Notes: generated from the letters alone by a model not told the origin. DNA of 64,000 bases from Macrosoma leucophasiata (GCA_036365455.1 JAWQUS010000032.1:14206001-14270000), one strand, 5' to 3'; shown: positions 24,301 to 33,072, counted from the first letter of the stretch. Numbers and translations are program-made.

Positions 24301-27300
24301 CCCGCCGCGCGCGCCCCCCGCCCCCCTCGCCCCCGTCGCGCCCTCGCACCCCCCGCTCACGTACGTACCGCTCCAGTGAGTGCGCCCGGTGCGCGCCCCC
24401 CGCCCGCGACCGCGCGCTGCTGGCGCTGGCCGCCGGGCCCCCGCCGCGCGCGCCCCCCGCCCCCCTCGCCCCCGTCGCGCCCTCGCACCCCCCGCTCACG
24501 TACGTACCGCTCCAGTGAGTGCGCCCGGTGCGCGCCCCCCGCCCGCGACCGCGCGCTGCTGGCGCTGGCCGCCGGGCCCCCGCTGCGCGCGCCCCCCGCC
24601 CCCCTCGCCCCCGTCGCGCCCTCGCACCCCCCGCTCACGTACGTACCGCTCCAGTGAGTGCGCCCGGTGCGCGCCCCCCGCCCGCGACCGCGCGCTGCTG
24701 GCGCTGGCCGCCGGGCCCCCGCCGCGCGCGCCCCCCCGCCCCCCTCGCCCCCGTCGCGCCCTCGCACCCCCCGCTCACGTACGTACCGCTCTAGCGTGTA
24801 CACCTGGTGCGCGCTGGCCGCTGGGCCCCCGCCGCGCGCAAATGTCATTACAAGTCCTTTATTTAAAACGGAACGTTGTCCTAAGATATTCCCAACTAAT
24901 GATCCCTAAATAATAATAACATTTTTTTTTTCTTTTCACTATTTATATCTCACGCGCAGCGTAAAAATTCACATTCATCATTTTTTCCAATCGTTACGGA
25001 AGTATACATTCAAAAAACATTTTATAATTACAGTGACAATCGAGATCTCAAAGCGATAGTCAGCTGGGAGCCTCTACACTGCATAGATCACGATTTGAAA
25101 TCCAGAACATTCGACCAAGAGGTGGCGTATCTCATGCTTAAAGATAGTCTAGTGTCATCGGTTACATTATGTATGGAATGTGCAAAGGACAGTCGACCGT
25201 TGGAAGAGAGAAGGCCGCAGTGCGCGGAACTCAGGACCTGCATACAAACCTTCGAGACTAACTTAGATAAATATAAAGACACTTTTAATAAGAAAGAGAA
25301 AATTAGCATATCTGGACCACTGCCTTCTAGAATTATTGGTGAGTTTAGTTTTTTTCCCATCTGAATATGTAAACAAAATTATTTTTTTAAATTATATTAT
25401 AGTGTTTACTGGTACAATCCCATAGTCAGAGCTCTAGAGCGCAGGCACCACCGCTACACACTGGACACCCGGCTGAAATTCCATACAAACGCTGTCTCTC
25501 TTTACGGTGTTCGCTTTATTATAAAGCTGATAAAATAATATAATATTAATTGATAATCATATATCATATTATTTAATTTTATTATAAAAGTTATTTATTA
25601 GTTTAGGTGTTATTGCAACTGCCTCAGTAGCCTAGTGGTAGTAGGCCACTACTACTACGCTGGAGGTCCTGGGTTCGATTCCCGGGTCGAGGGCTATCAG
25701 AGATAACGGTTTAATATCCTTTATCTCTGGATCTATCGGGATTTTTCCATTTTCTGGAAGTTTCCCAGTACCTCGGAGTTTGGTCATGTGCCCGGAGATG
25801 GCAACAAGCTCGCCACCATGTTACATGGGCCAAAACGTAACCGGCGAATCGTGGGTGTTTGCATGTATGCTTGAATGCATGCATTTACCTCTGCCTACCC
25901 CTTCGGAGATTACAGGCGTGAAGTTACGTTACGTTATTTTTATCACCTATGTGAATGACCACTACCGACCGCGTCATCAACAATTAACAAACGCGCAATG
26001 CGAAAGTCGAAACGTGACGAGTGAGGAAAGAAACGAAACGTCACTTCGAAGGTCAATTTATAGCTACTAAGCTGCATAATGAGTTTTGGCGGGAACTTTG
26101 AGAGAGGCGTGTGGTGCTCTTATTTTTTTTCATTTTTCTTAGTGTATTTTGGAGTTGTATTTAATAAATTTGATGGCATTTTGTTTAATATATGTTTATT
26201 ACATTGCCCGTGTGTAGTGAAATAGAATAACAGTGCGAAAACACGGTCAGGTTCGGTTCAGGTTGCCGCCAAAACTTCATTATAAATGTTCTGGTAAAGT
26301 AGCCATCGCTGCACTCGAAATACTAACTGTGACTCTGACGGTGACTGACTGACTGATTGACTCTTTCTTTTACGCTGCTTATGACGAATACGAAATATCG
26401 TTTTACTTGACACTGGCAATATGCGTAATAGCGATGCCATTATATTTAAAAAACAAAACTGCATAATATTTTTAATGCGGTGGTGCCTACGTCCTCGAAC
26501 TCCCACACTGTAACCTTACCGCCGGTAAAATTACTCAATGCCTAACTAGCATGGTTGGCAATAGATGGCGCTACTGCTACCATAAAGCAAGGCAATAAAT
26601 GTGAAGGAAAGATTTGACAAATCGGGCAGGACTTCAGTAGCTCAATTGGAAGAGCGGCTGGACTAGATTCCCAGTAGGCCGCGAGTTCGAGTCTCGCCTG
26701 AAGTCAAATTTTTCTTTCCATTTTTCTTTAAAAATAAAATATATTTCACTAGCATGTGTTAATGCGAAATAATATAAAAACAATTATTAAGGGTAAAAGC
26801 GACTTCTTTACGATATTCAATAAACTGAAAAGTCTATTATATCGGTTGCCTAACTAGCATGGTTGGCAATAGATGGCGCTACTGCTACCATAAAGCAAGG
26901 CAATAAATATGAAGGAAAGATTTGACAAATCGGGCAGGACTTCAGTAGCGCAATTGGAAGAGCGGTTGGACTAGATTCCCAGTAGGTCGCGAGTTCGAGT
27001 CTCGCCTGAAGTCAAAAATTTTTCTTTCCATTTTTCTTTAAAAATAAAATATATTTCACTAGCATATGTTAATGCGAAATAATATAAAAACAAAAATTAC
27101 TCAAACCTTGCAGCGTTCGTCAACTCGCCGATACCTTACCGGGAGTTGTATCGACACTCCTTCAGTGCGGTATGCGCTCTGTGCGAAGGGAAACCGGGGG
27201 AGGCCCGAGGCCACTGGGCCTCCTTGCAGCCGATGCTGGAGGCCAGTAGAGAAACTATAGCGGCGGTAGCCACACCAGACCCTTGGACCCTGAGGGATAA

Positions 27301-28402
27301 CTTGGAAACGTTCTCCAATTATTTAGAGGTATGTATCTGATCTTGCAGGAAACTAAAGGATCAGGACAACTGGGCCTCTAAAAGAACAGCCTAAAGCATC
27401 CTTCAGGCCTCGAGCATCCTGTTCCTTGCACACGTTCTCAAATTATTGAGAGGTATTATAAAAATAAAATACACTCACAACCCACCACCAGGTAATATAA
27501 CCTGTGTCGGGTGCCGTTGTTCACACACAACACACACAAACATCAATCTGGAAACAAATCTCTGTAGGCCATACAAATATTTGTAGGATCAAACCCGTGA
27601 GCCGCGGTTCAACCAGTAAACGATAATCTAGCTTTCATTATTGCTTATTTATCACTTAAAAAAACAAGAACACCTGTCAGATTGTCACTGTTACTTTTAA
27701 ATAAGGTTGACATAAAAATTGACAGGAATAAGAGTTAAAATAGTTGGTCACAGCCCTGGACTCTAATACACTGGACTGGACTTCTCTGCAAATGAAAATT
27801 ATCACTCGCTTCATAAGGACCAATAAATTACTAACAAGTCTCAGTCTACATTAACTGGTTAAGCTGCAGTTGGACCGATATCGGTTCGAGAACAATTAGA
27901 AACCAATTGTCATATTATTCTCGCGAGTTGACAGATGAAATAAAAGAAATATTTATTTTGTCATGGTATACAAATTTGCCATAACCATCTCAACTTACCT
28001 CAGATGTTAAAACGACGATATACTCACATACGGTAATACCAATTTCAGTTTATAAGCGTCCTCGCGTTCCTCCTGGGTGTGTGCCACGAGCTGGTGACGC
28101 CGGCAACAACGAAGAAGTCCAAGAAAAAAGCCAACCAGTCCCCCGAACAGACTCTCACCTCGGACTGCCTGAGCAAACTAAATGACAGCGTCCAAACGTG
28201 TATAGCGATGTTCGACCACGTTTTCGACGACTGGCCCAACATCGACTACAAGTTAACACTAGAAGAAGAATTCAATAAATTAGAAATATCAAATTATTAT
28301 AGCACCGTAGAACAAAAGTTAAAAAGTGATCATCAGGAACTAAGGAACAATATGAAGACATTACTCGCTGGCAAAATCGCTTACTTGAAGAGCTTGCAAT
28401 GA
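12295..28402 (+). CDS. Naa25: N-alpha-acetyltransferase 25, NatB auxiliary subunit (11 exons)
   Basis: Auxiliary, ribosome-anchoring TPR subunit of the cytosolic NatB complex. With the catalytic subunit NAA20, NatB acetylates nascent proteins starting Met-Asp/Glu/Asn/Gln. Exons: 12295-12361, 12446-12670, 14195-14388, 15059-15751, 16726-16936, 21013-21135, 22815-22984, 23877-24097, 25034-25338, 27114-27328, 28049-28402. All have GT-AG borders and matching phases. They total 2778 nt, or 925 residues plus stop, close to the ~970 of the vertebrate protein. Family landmarks are RRLRPIYDWLDNGNNKKA near the N-terminus, LYEAAVKAEPTSEELHSHLF, KFAPKNPYYFWAVMS, TYAYKYGTFEKVVEL and DNRDLKAIVSWEP. The C-terminal exon carries a Lys-rich patch (TTKKSKKKA) and helical repeats. 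Exons 7 and 8 carry unusual tandem duplications at their 3' ends. The introns hold several transposons. Confidence 0.95.
12446..12670 (+). CDS. Naa25: NAA25 exon 2
   Basis: Acceptor ACATTCCAG. Encodes residues 23-97, with DWLDNGNNKKALQEAEKVLK and the first TPR-like helices. The donor is CAAC/GTAAGT. Confidence 0.93.
12750..13580. other. NAA25 intron 2, unrecognised part
   Basis: AT-rich intron DNA. I see no gene, RNA or clear repeat between the exon 2 donor region and the SINE-A at 13581. Confidence 0.5.
13581..13752 (+). mobile_element. SINE-A, 5'-truncated
   Basis: Begins within the consensus at TGTACGGCCCTGTAATTTCC and ends CACTTCCATTTCAT plus an A-run. It lies in NAA25 intron 2. The truncation point matches that of 15985, as expected from incomplete reverse transcription. 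Confidence 0.85.
14195..14388 (+). CDS. Naa25: NAA25 exon 3
   Basis: Acceptor CTTCCAACAG. Encodes NKVCALYEAAVKAEPTSEEL through NPYYFWAVMSIILQ. The donor is GCAG/GTGAAT, in phase 0. Confidence 0.93.
14500..14560 (-). mobile_element. SINE-C fragment
   Basis: ACACCCAGACCCGAAA and ATATCTGTAGGCTATACAA match the 3' body of the tRNA-like SINE-C at 44735-44935. The head is missing. Confidence 0.5.
15059..15751 (+). CDS. Naa25: NAA25 exon 4
   Basis: The largest exon (231 codons), starting AKSTEDPTKKGILLSLAQRM. It includes the TYFDSVF-like region (YYLPYFDSVFQLM) conserved in the family. The donor is ACACG/GTGAGT; a repeat fragment lies directly beyond it in the intron. Confidence 0.95.
15764..15905 (+). 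repeat. Dispersed repeat R fragment
   Basis: CATCATCATCTCAGCCGAAA and GACGTCCACAGCTGGACAAA, followed by CGCCACTACGAGC, is a widespread lepidopteran repeat pattern (compare 48759). It lies just inside intron 4 of NAA25, so the apparent open frame beyond 15751 is not coding. Confidence 0.65.
15985..16157 (+). mobile_element. SINE-A, 5'-truncated
   Basis: Runs from TGTACAGCCCTGTAATTTCC to TTCTATTACATA plus an A-run, inside NAA25 intron 4. Confidence 0.85.
16265..16572. mobile_element. Non-autonomous hAT element, 308 bp, with target duplication
   Basis: The left end CAGAGGTTCCCAAACT pairs with the right end TTTGGGAATCACTG. It is flanked on both sides by the 8-bp direct repeat GTTTACAT (16257-16264 and 16573-16580), the hallmark of hAT insertion. 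The interior has complementary GACCCC/GGGGTC-like runs and no transposase. It lies in NAA25 intron 4. Confidence 0.88.
16726..16936 (+). CDS. Naa25: NAA25 exon 5
   Basis: Acceptor TTTCCCACAG. Encodes AEQIQKHISCISAWRLVSEK through DMYGVLAAHHYFYA. The donor is GCGG/GTGAGT, in phase 1. Confidence 0.93.
17160..17386 (+). repeat. Dispersed repeat R copy
   Basis: CACCGCCCACTAGCGGAAGA, GCAGTCAGTCAACCGAACAA, GATAAAACTACCGCCACTGC and GCCAAGCGTGGCG match 62190-62436 in order, and 49181-49378 in reverse. Confidence 0.7.
17505..17640 (-). mobile_element. SINE-A remnant
   Basis: GTGATGACTGCACTATAG, AATGCATACGTGTTGCCACC and ACCTAAGTTGTTATG follow reverse-strand SINE-A order with heavy divergence. Confidence 0.45.
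17824..20040. mobile_element. hAT-type element, 2.2 kb, non-autonomous, with target duplication
   Basis: The termini TAGGGATTGCAATC and GATTGCAATCCCTA are exact inverted repeats, bounded by the 8-bp direct repeat ATTATGCT (17816-17823 and 20041-20048). Subterminal GCGGGATCCCGC palindromes recur near both ends (17850-17953 and 19995-20010). The interior is AT-rich with no transposase-like frame, and includes a segment of another repeat family (18722-19957). It sits in NAA25 intron 5. The boundaries are very secure; the superfamily rests on the target-duplication length and terminal sequence. Confidence 0.9.
18722..19957 (+). mobile_element. Repeat Y inside the hAT-type element
   Basis: Starts CCTGTCAAGTGCGTGTCGTG, then CAGTGTAGGGTTCCGTAG. 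It ends with GACAGACATGGCGAAACTAT, AAGGGTTCCTTG and ACGGAACCCTAAAAA. This start and end pair is a very common lepidopteran dispersed repeat; related pieces lie at 47768-48548 and 60574-60690. The interior is non-coding. Confidence 0.65.
20258..20365. mobile_element. MITE Q copy (GCCTGGGTTGCACCA end)
   Basis: AGCCTGGGTTGCACCA, then GTTAAAGTTATCG, CATTTCACATCCTACTCTTA and AGAAGGATGTG. The reverse complement of the same order occurs at 40097-40204. Confidence 0.6.
20366..21012. other. NAA25 intron 5, right part
   Basis: No gene or assigned repeat. A CCTAACCCTAAACCTAACCC stretch near 20926-20945 is telomere-like in look but short and isolated, so I treat it as simple sequence. Confidence 0.4.
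21013..21135 (+). CDS. Naa25: NAA25 exon 6
   Basis: Acceptor CTTTTCCGCAG. Encodes AMHHQNASLLVEAVCLLEMV through LLISLYHVL. The preceding intron is about 4 kb and houses the 2.2-kb hAT-type element. Confidence 0.92.
   Translation, partial: LCIIRTRRCWWRRCACWRWCCSTRPPISTLSCSSYPCTMF
21172..21216 (+). mobile_element. SINE-A 5' fragment
   Basis: GTAAAGCTCCAGTCACGGAG and CTCGCGGCGTAGGCGCCACG match the first 45 bases of SINE-A. The rest is absent. Confidence 0.6.
21217..22248. other. NAA25 intron 6, unassigned
   Basis: AT-rich with A/T runs. No gene, RNA or clear repeat recognised. Confidence 0.5.
22249..22532 (+). mobile_element. SINE-A, full-length
   Basis: From TTACTGGTGGTAGAGCTCC to AATTACATAAAAAG, with a small deletion just before the tail. 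It lies in NAA25 intron 6. Confidence 0.88.
22540..22756 (+). mobile_element. SINE-D, tRNA-like head (copy 1)
   Basis: The head contains GACTTCGGTAGCTCAATTGG and GCGAGTTCGAGTCTCGCC, matching polymerase III A- and B-boxes, closed by a seven-base acceptor-like stem (GACTTC.../...GAAGTC). The tail ends AAATAATATAAAACAA. Two close relatives are at 26548 and 26845. The anticodon arm has a mismatch and the unit recurs with its flanks, so it is a SINE rather than a tRNA gene. Confidence 0.78.
22815..22984 (+). CDS. Naa25: NAA25 exon 7
   Basis: Acceptor TTCGTGCAG. Encodes GDAYAAERTYGLVEAKHVQL through DTRAFHTHHGKD. The donor GGAC/GTGAGT is in phase 0. Its 3' half and donor are repeated immediately downstream (23010-23176). 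Codon use is much more GC-rich than in neighbouring exons. Confidence 0.92.
23010..23176 (+). repeat. Tandem copies of NAA25 exon 7 3' end with 5' splice site
   Basis: A 121-bp unit whose first copy is 22889-23009 recurs from 23010 and, shortened by about 55 bp, from 23131. Each copy ends GGGAAGGAC/GTGAGT, giving donor positions 22984, 23105 and 23170. 121 is not a multiple of three. Using donor 2 keeps an open frame but shifts downstream phase. Using donor 3 meets a stop at 23117-23119. Confidence 0.9.
23181..23876. other. NAA25 intron 7
   Basis: AT-rich, no assigned repeat. The sequence ends in the polypyrimidine-poor acceptor CTATTCCAG at 23868-23876. Confidence 0.5.
23877..24097 (+). CDS. 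Naa25: NAA25 exon 8
   Basis: Starts after TCTATTCCAG with SVEHLTYAYKYGTFEKVVEL, which aligns directly with the family pattern after exon 7's GKD. An earlier AG at 23813-23814 would put the exon in a frame with an early stop. The exon ends CTCCA/GTGAGT. The last two thirds is extremely GC-rich and Pro/Ala-rich, and is the first unit of the 139-bp array. Confidence 0.88.
24098..24840 (+). repeat. 139-bp GC-rich tandem array copying NAA25 exon 8 end and donor
   Basis: Five further units follow the exonic one, with donors (CTCCA/GTGAGT) at 24236, 24375, 24514 and 24653. In the last unit the site has become CTCTA/GCGTGT near 24793. A partial unit follows to about 24840. The units are almost identical. 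A CCGCTG variant occurs only in units 2 and 5, three units apart. The composition is nearly pure G/C in an AT-rich intron. Reading past the first donor hits TGA at 24099-24101. Confidence 0.93.
25034..25338 (+). CDS. Naa25: NAA25 exon 9
   Basis: Acceptor TATAATTACAG. Encodes DNRDLKAIVSWEPLHCIDHD through SGPLPSRII. The donor is TTG/GTGAGT. Normal AT-balanced coding sequence resumes here after the GC-rich array. Confidence 0.93.
25617..25935 (+). mobile_element. SINE-B, tRNA-derived
   Basis: The head CAGTAGCCTAGTGGTAGTAG plus CTGGGTTCGATTCCCGGG gives clear A- and B-boxes. The body includes TATCTCTGG, CAGTACCTCGGAGTTTGG, ATGGGCCAAAACGTAACCGG and GCATTTACCTCTGCC. Close copies lie at 45005-45305 and 59970-60275. 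This copy lies in NAA25 intron 9. Confidence 0.82.
26470..26530 (-). mobile_element. SINE-A 5' fragment
   Basis: AATGCGGTGGTGCCTACGTC, CTCGAACTCCCACACTG and ACCGCCGGTAAAA match the reverse of the first 60 bases of SINE-A. Confidence 0.55.
26548..26790 (+). mobile_element. SINE-D (copy 2)
   Basis: Starts CTAGCATGGTTGGCAATAG, has the tRNA-like head TCAGTAGCTCAATTGGAAGA with GCGAGTTCGAGTCTCGCC, and ends GCGAAATAATATAAAAACA. It is in tandem with the next copy, separated by about 55 bp. Confidence 0.8.
26845..27093 (+). mobile_element. SINE-D (copy 3), abutting NAA25 exon 10
   Basis: Nearly identical to 26548-26790, in the same orientation. Its tail ends about 20 bp before the NAA25 exon 10 start, so the polypyrimidine tract and branch point of that exon must lie in or beside SINE sequence. 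Confidence 0.8.
27114..27328 (+). CDS. Naa25: NAA25 exon 10
   Basis: Acceptor AAACCTTGCAG, lying about 20 bp after a SINE-D copy. Encodes AFVNSPIPYRELYRHSFSAV through NLETFSNYLE. The donor is GAG/GTATGT. Confidence 0.92.
27470..27625 (-). mobile_element. SINE-C, partial
   Basis: TGTGTCGGGTGCCGTTGTTC, ATCTCTGTAGGCCATACAA and GAGCCGCGGTTCAACC follow the reverse-strand SINE-C order, with a degraded B-box. Confidence 0.6.
28049..28402 (+). CDS. Naa25: NAA25 exon 11 (terminal)
   Basis: Acceptor CCAATTTCAG. Encodes FISVLAFLLGVCHELVTPAT, the basic TTKKSKKKAN patch, and a helical C-terminus ending KIAYLKSLQ before TGA. Confidence 0.93.
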   Translation, partial: FISVLAFLLGVCHELVTPATTKKSKKKANQSPEQTLTSDCLSKLNDSVQTCIAMFDHVFDDWPNIDYKLTLEEEFNKLEISNYYSTVEQKLKSDHQELRNNMKTLLAGKIAYLKSLQ

Positions 28403-28740
28403 TGCCTATTGTCTTGTCACATGTTTTCTAAATACATATCTTACGGACTTCTGTGGATTGTGTGAAATATTTGTGTTAGGTTGCGGTCGTGTTGTTTTAT
28501 TGAAATATATAGCGTTGTTACGTTTTCATTAGTATTTTTTTTATTTAAATATTCATCATTCATTTTGTTTTATTCCTAGAATATCCAATGTCATATTTCA
28601 TATTTTAAAACACGAATGATTTCATCAAGCAAGCATTTATTAAGGTCGTGAATTTAATTTATATGTACTAAAAACACCAGTGACAAGCCAAACCTAGTCA
28701 TGATTTAGAAATAATAGTATTTTGACTGCTTTAAGAAATA
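28403..28740 (+). terminator. NAA25 3' UTR, end not defined
   Basis: AT-rich sequence after the NAA25 stop. An AATAAA-type signal (GAAATAAATAAG) occurs near 28735. Earlier weak variants are present, so the cleavage site is uncertain. Confidence 0.35.
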
Positions 28741-31700
28741 AATAAGTTTCTGATATGAGTAAAATAGTAGGTGCAAATCTGTCAAACAACATATTTTTAA
28801 ATGGATGTGTATTACTTATTTTAGTATTAACGTAAGTCAAAAAACAGACCATTTTATTTATTAGCGACAAGTTCGGAATAAGGTCAAAGTTGAAGCGCAA
28901 TTAAGATTTACGTGTCTGCTAGTTATCAGTTACCAGTGTAGTTTTGAACAAGAAAAATTCTAAGCTTAGGCGGTTTAGGATTTAATTTGTAACTTATTAT
29001 TTCAAACAATTCACAGAATTCTGTCGTAATTGATTTATTTGCATTTTACTCAAAACAGATTAGGGAGTGTGACTGAGATAATAATACGCTTTAACCGTAA
29101 TTTCTACCTGACTAGAAATATGTAGGCTATTGTTAATTAAAAAAAAAAATGTTTTTTTATAATCATCGACACACGACAACAAAAAATGCTTAAATTGAGG
29201 GTTTTTAATGTTTAACAATTCACATCACAGAGCAACATAATTATACCGGCAGGGATTACACAACAAGCCATTAAACATTTCATTAAACTTTTAGACACTC
29301 ATAAAAATAGTTCAAGCAAAATAAACAAATTTTAAAAGGTCTGCTTCTAAAAGCCTCTGCCTGCTGGTAAAACTTTGATACTCCCACACGTTTTAAGGTC
29401 AATTTTCTAGTAAAAATTACTAAAAATCAATAGTGAGGCAATAACTTCAAAATAATTTCATATCCACGCCATTGGCTACACTCCTCCAGGGTTGCCACAC
29501 CAAAAACTTGATTTCCTGTACTTAGTTTCGTATCTTAGCTATCCAAACCCGTACGCGCGATCAAAAAAAAACGGAGACGCCCGTCTCGAGTACCAATTTT
29601 CTTCCTGTCTAGAGTACAAGGCCTAAAAACTCCTACTTTCCCGCTTACTACATAACCCGCACCTTAGTTTCTGAATCTCGCACACAAAACATCCTCAAAT
29701 CTCGTACATTTATAATGCGGCTCTACCCCAAGATGTGGCCACGACGCTTTTTCAAAAACAAACCAAAATATCGATAAACCAATACTTATTTAGTTTCACA
29801 GAGTGTCAACTCTCATTTTACATAATCTTAATCTGTGCTTCCCAAAGTATGTTTTGACATATCTGTAAAAGAAAATTAGTACTAGTAGTAGTATTTATTT
29901 ATCGAACTTAAATCTACCATTACAGGTCTTGCCCAATGCGACAGACAAGCAAAAAAATAATTTGACTTTAATTCAAAGTATAATCCGAGTTTGGTCTGTG
30001 AATCTCGCCTTAAGAATAACTATAAATAACACAAAATTTGAAATCTACATATTCCTGGTCATGTAAATACGAATGGACTGCCTTTACCATAGCAATTATA
30101 ATAATAAAATGCCCAAGGATATGAAACTACTTAGATGTAACTATGCCAGCCGAATGTTAAACTAAACTATGCTTGAAAAGTATCGCTGAGCTTGAATTTT
30201 GCAAAATAATCTTATTAATTTATCTTTTTCTAGCGACATCATCGAAGGATAGGAATTTGTAAAAAAAAAGTTGCCTATTTTTAACCAGAAACGAAAAAGA
30301 GACAGTCACATAAATTCATAAGATTTAACGTGGGAGAAAATGAGTAAGAAACATTTTACAGTGTCTCATGAAAATTTTTGAAGGTTTCACTTCTACCACG
30401 TGTGAATTGTATAGTAGTTTGTTTTTCTGAACTAAAAGACCCTCCTTATTTTTTCTCTTATATATATCCTTTGTACAGATATAGTCCCGTTTTATTATTA
30501 TGTAGTATTAATATTATTATAATCTCAGTAACATGTTAATATTTAATTATGTAGTTGGCCCAGTTATATCTAAATAGACCTTGAGTATTTTTCTGACGAA
30601 CCTAGATAATTTAATGTGTGTTACTGTACAAATGTAGCTCCATATTATTTGCCAATGAAAATGTATTGTCCCATGAAGATATAGATGTAGATGAATATGG
30701 AGGCCACACCAACAACATTCGCGTCAAATACCTAGTACCAGGATTTATTATTATTTATTTATTTATAAATACCTATAAACAGTTGTCCGACCTCTATTGC
30801 TGTGATATCGCTATCTTCATTTTTTTATATAATAATATTAATAATATTAAATACCTGACCCAGCATTTATCGTTATATTCCAACCTATTTACACAAATAT
30901 TTGACAAATTATATATACAAACCTTCCTCAATCTCGAATCACTTTCTATTGGTGAAAACCGCATGAAAATCTGTAGTCTTGGAGTTTATCACGGACAGAC
31001 AGACACGCTTCGGGTAACTTATAATATGTAAAGAAGAGAGGATGGGACCATAGTGATGGGTTAATCAACAGTCTTATATTTCTACAAATAGATATTCAGA
31101 GTGTTGTCTCCATCTTTATCTATAGCTTCAAGATTGTTACGACGTTTCTCAATAAGTCATCTGTGCCTATAATGTAAATGCTTCTATTAATTACATTCTG
31201 CGTAATTATTAATTTTATTTAGAAATGTGATAACGAGTATAGACGCTAATGATGTTTTACAAATAATCGCGTCATCGGGAATTTTAGGTACCACCAAAAA
31301 CATATATTATTATATATTGTGGGGGGCGCGGGAGGGACAGTACTAGACTATATAAAATTGACACTTTAAAGTTTAATATTTTTTTTAATTATAAAGAAAA
31401 TATATTCTCAAACCAACTATATTTTTAAAGACCTATCCATGGCACTCGTCACCGGGGAAGAACCGAGAAAAATTATAACACCACTTTACGAGTAAGTAAA
31501 ATAGCATTTTACCATTTAGTTGGGGTGACTTAAATTTTTATTCATGCCAAATTACAGCTTTCTAATAATAAGTTTTTGAGCTAATCTGCGCAGTACATGG
31601 TGAAACTATAACGGGTTCTTGTAGTCTACTCAACTCTAAAAACAGCGTAAACCTATTTATATCAGTCTCCGCCAACAAAGGGAAAGCTGTATGCCAAAGG

Positions 31701-33072
31701 AGACATTCCAAAATGTATGGAGCTTGGCCCACACATTGTACACTATATTAAGAGAATAAGCATAAAATACTTAATCATTTGTAGGTATTCAAATCGTCTT
31801 TTATACCTTCAATTAACTGTCTGTACGGTCTAAGTATATTTCAAAAACAAGAATCCTAGTGTCAATATGGCGCATATTGTTGTCATACAAAATTCCGGCA
31901 ATAAACTACTATTCAAATATTTTTCCATGATTTTACGTATTTTTCTCTCTCTTTTAATATAATGTACAAGGTGCGGGCCCAACGTCGAACTTTTCCTTTG
32001 ATAAGAAAAGAAAGGTGCCTTGTATATGGTTTACGGAGTTCTCAAAACAGCGTTAACTTATTAATGTCCTATTCCGCTTACAAAGGGAAAGCTGTCTTAT
32101 GGCGCATCTACACGTGCCACCGGGTGTCCCCGCGCTTTCGGACTGCTTTAGGAATTATATTGAGAGGTAAATTAGTAAATTGGTAAATATGACATTTTTT
32201 AATGATCTCTGAAACTGAGAATTTCCTAACGTACGGACAACGCGTCTTTTTGTATAACGTCATTGACACAAGAAATATCGCAATTAAGGCATGTACTATT
32301 TTACTGTCGACTGTAAAAAGCAATTGATTCCAAATGCCTTGAAAATGTTTTGCTCTTGTAAATACAAATTTATTTTTAAACATTTAGCCGTTGATGTACT
32401 ATTAGATTGTTTGAATAAATGGTGCTCAATGTATGTAGTGCAAGAATGTTCTGTTTCTAGATTGTTCTAGAATTAAATAAATTGTACAATATTATCTGTG
32501 TTCTGCCTAATCCCGTGACAGGTTGTATTGCGAACTATTTTATATTTAAGATTGGAAACTTACATTTTGTATGTAATAATAATTTATACAGCCAAATCTT
32601 GGTATTTCATTTCTAACAGAAAACTACTTATCTCACCATGTAAAGATCTTTCGGCAATGTATGGGGCCTATACTTACTCTATGAACATATGTACAATGTA
32701 TGTATGAATGTATCTTCACGCCAAGTCCCTTACGAAGTAGGCAGAGAGTGTGGAGCGCCAGATACAATACTACATCTATGATTTCAAAAGATTCTGGCAG
32801 TATCGATACTCCTCTAATCCTAAAGGTAGTATTTCCCATTGTATAAAGGAAGGAATAAATAAAAGGTAATAATAATAATTTACATAATTAGTTAGCAACT
32901 TCAGTTAACAATTCTACTAATATTTTTTTGATTTCGAAGAAATTTTATTTTTCCCTAGAATTAATTTTGGGAGACGGTGCAAACCATAAGTAGATGATAA
33001 ATCTATGGTGCAAACACGTATCAGCTTATAATATTTTAATGCCATCTGAAGCACCTTGCATGACGATGTGCC
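28741..33072. other. Gene-poor AT-rich interval
   Basis: No supportable gene. A pair of diverged copies of one ~65-bp segment (AAACAGCG...ACAAAGGGAAAGCTGT) lies at 31631-31698 and 32040-32105. CGGACAGACAGACACGCTTC near 30993 resembles the repeat Y tail. A GTCTGTGAATCTCGCC piece near 30000 resembles the palindrome at 59007. Confidence 0.45.
32600..32770 (+). repeat. Dispersed repeat Z
   Basis: ATCTTCACGCCAAGTCCCTT, AGGCAGAGAGTGTGGAGCGC and CAGATA are shared with 52618-52715. Confidence 0.6.

Noticed and set aside
24098..24793. CRISPR-like regular repeat
   Set aside because: The units are contiguous 139-bp copies with no unique spacers, inside a eukaryotic intron.
23798..24913. Long overlapping open frames on both strands rich in Pro, Arg and Ala
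   Set aside because: They come from the stop-poor GC-rich 139-bp array. Only the frame of NAA25 exon 8 up to 24097 has conserved protein similarity.
30618..31031. Open frame of 137 codons
   Set aside because: AT-rich low-complexity composition (runs of Ile/Asn/Tyr), no domain, no splice context, and its end overlaps a repeat Y-like tail.
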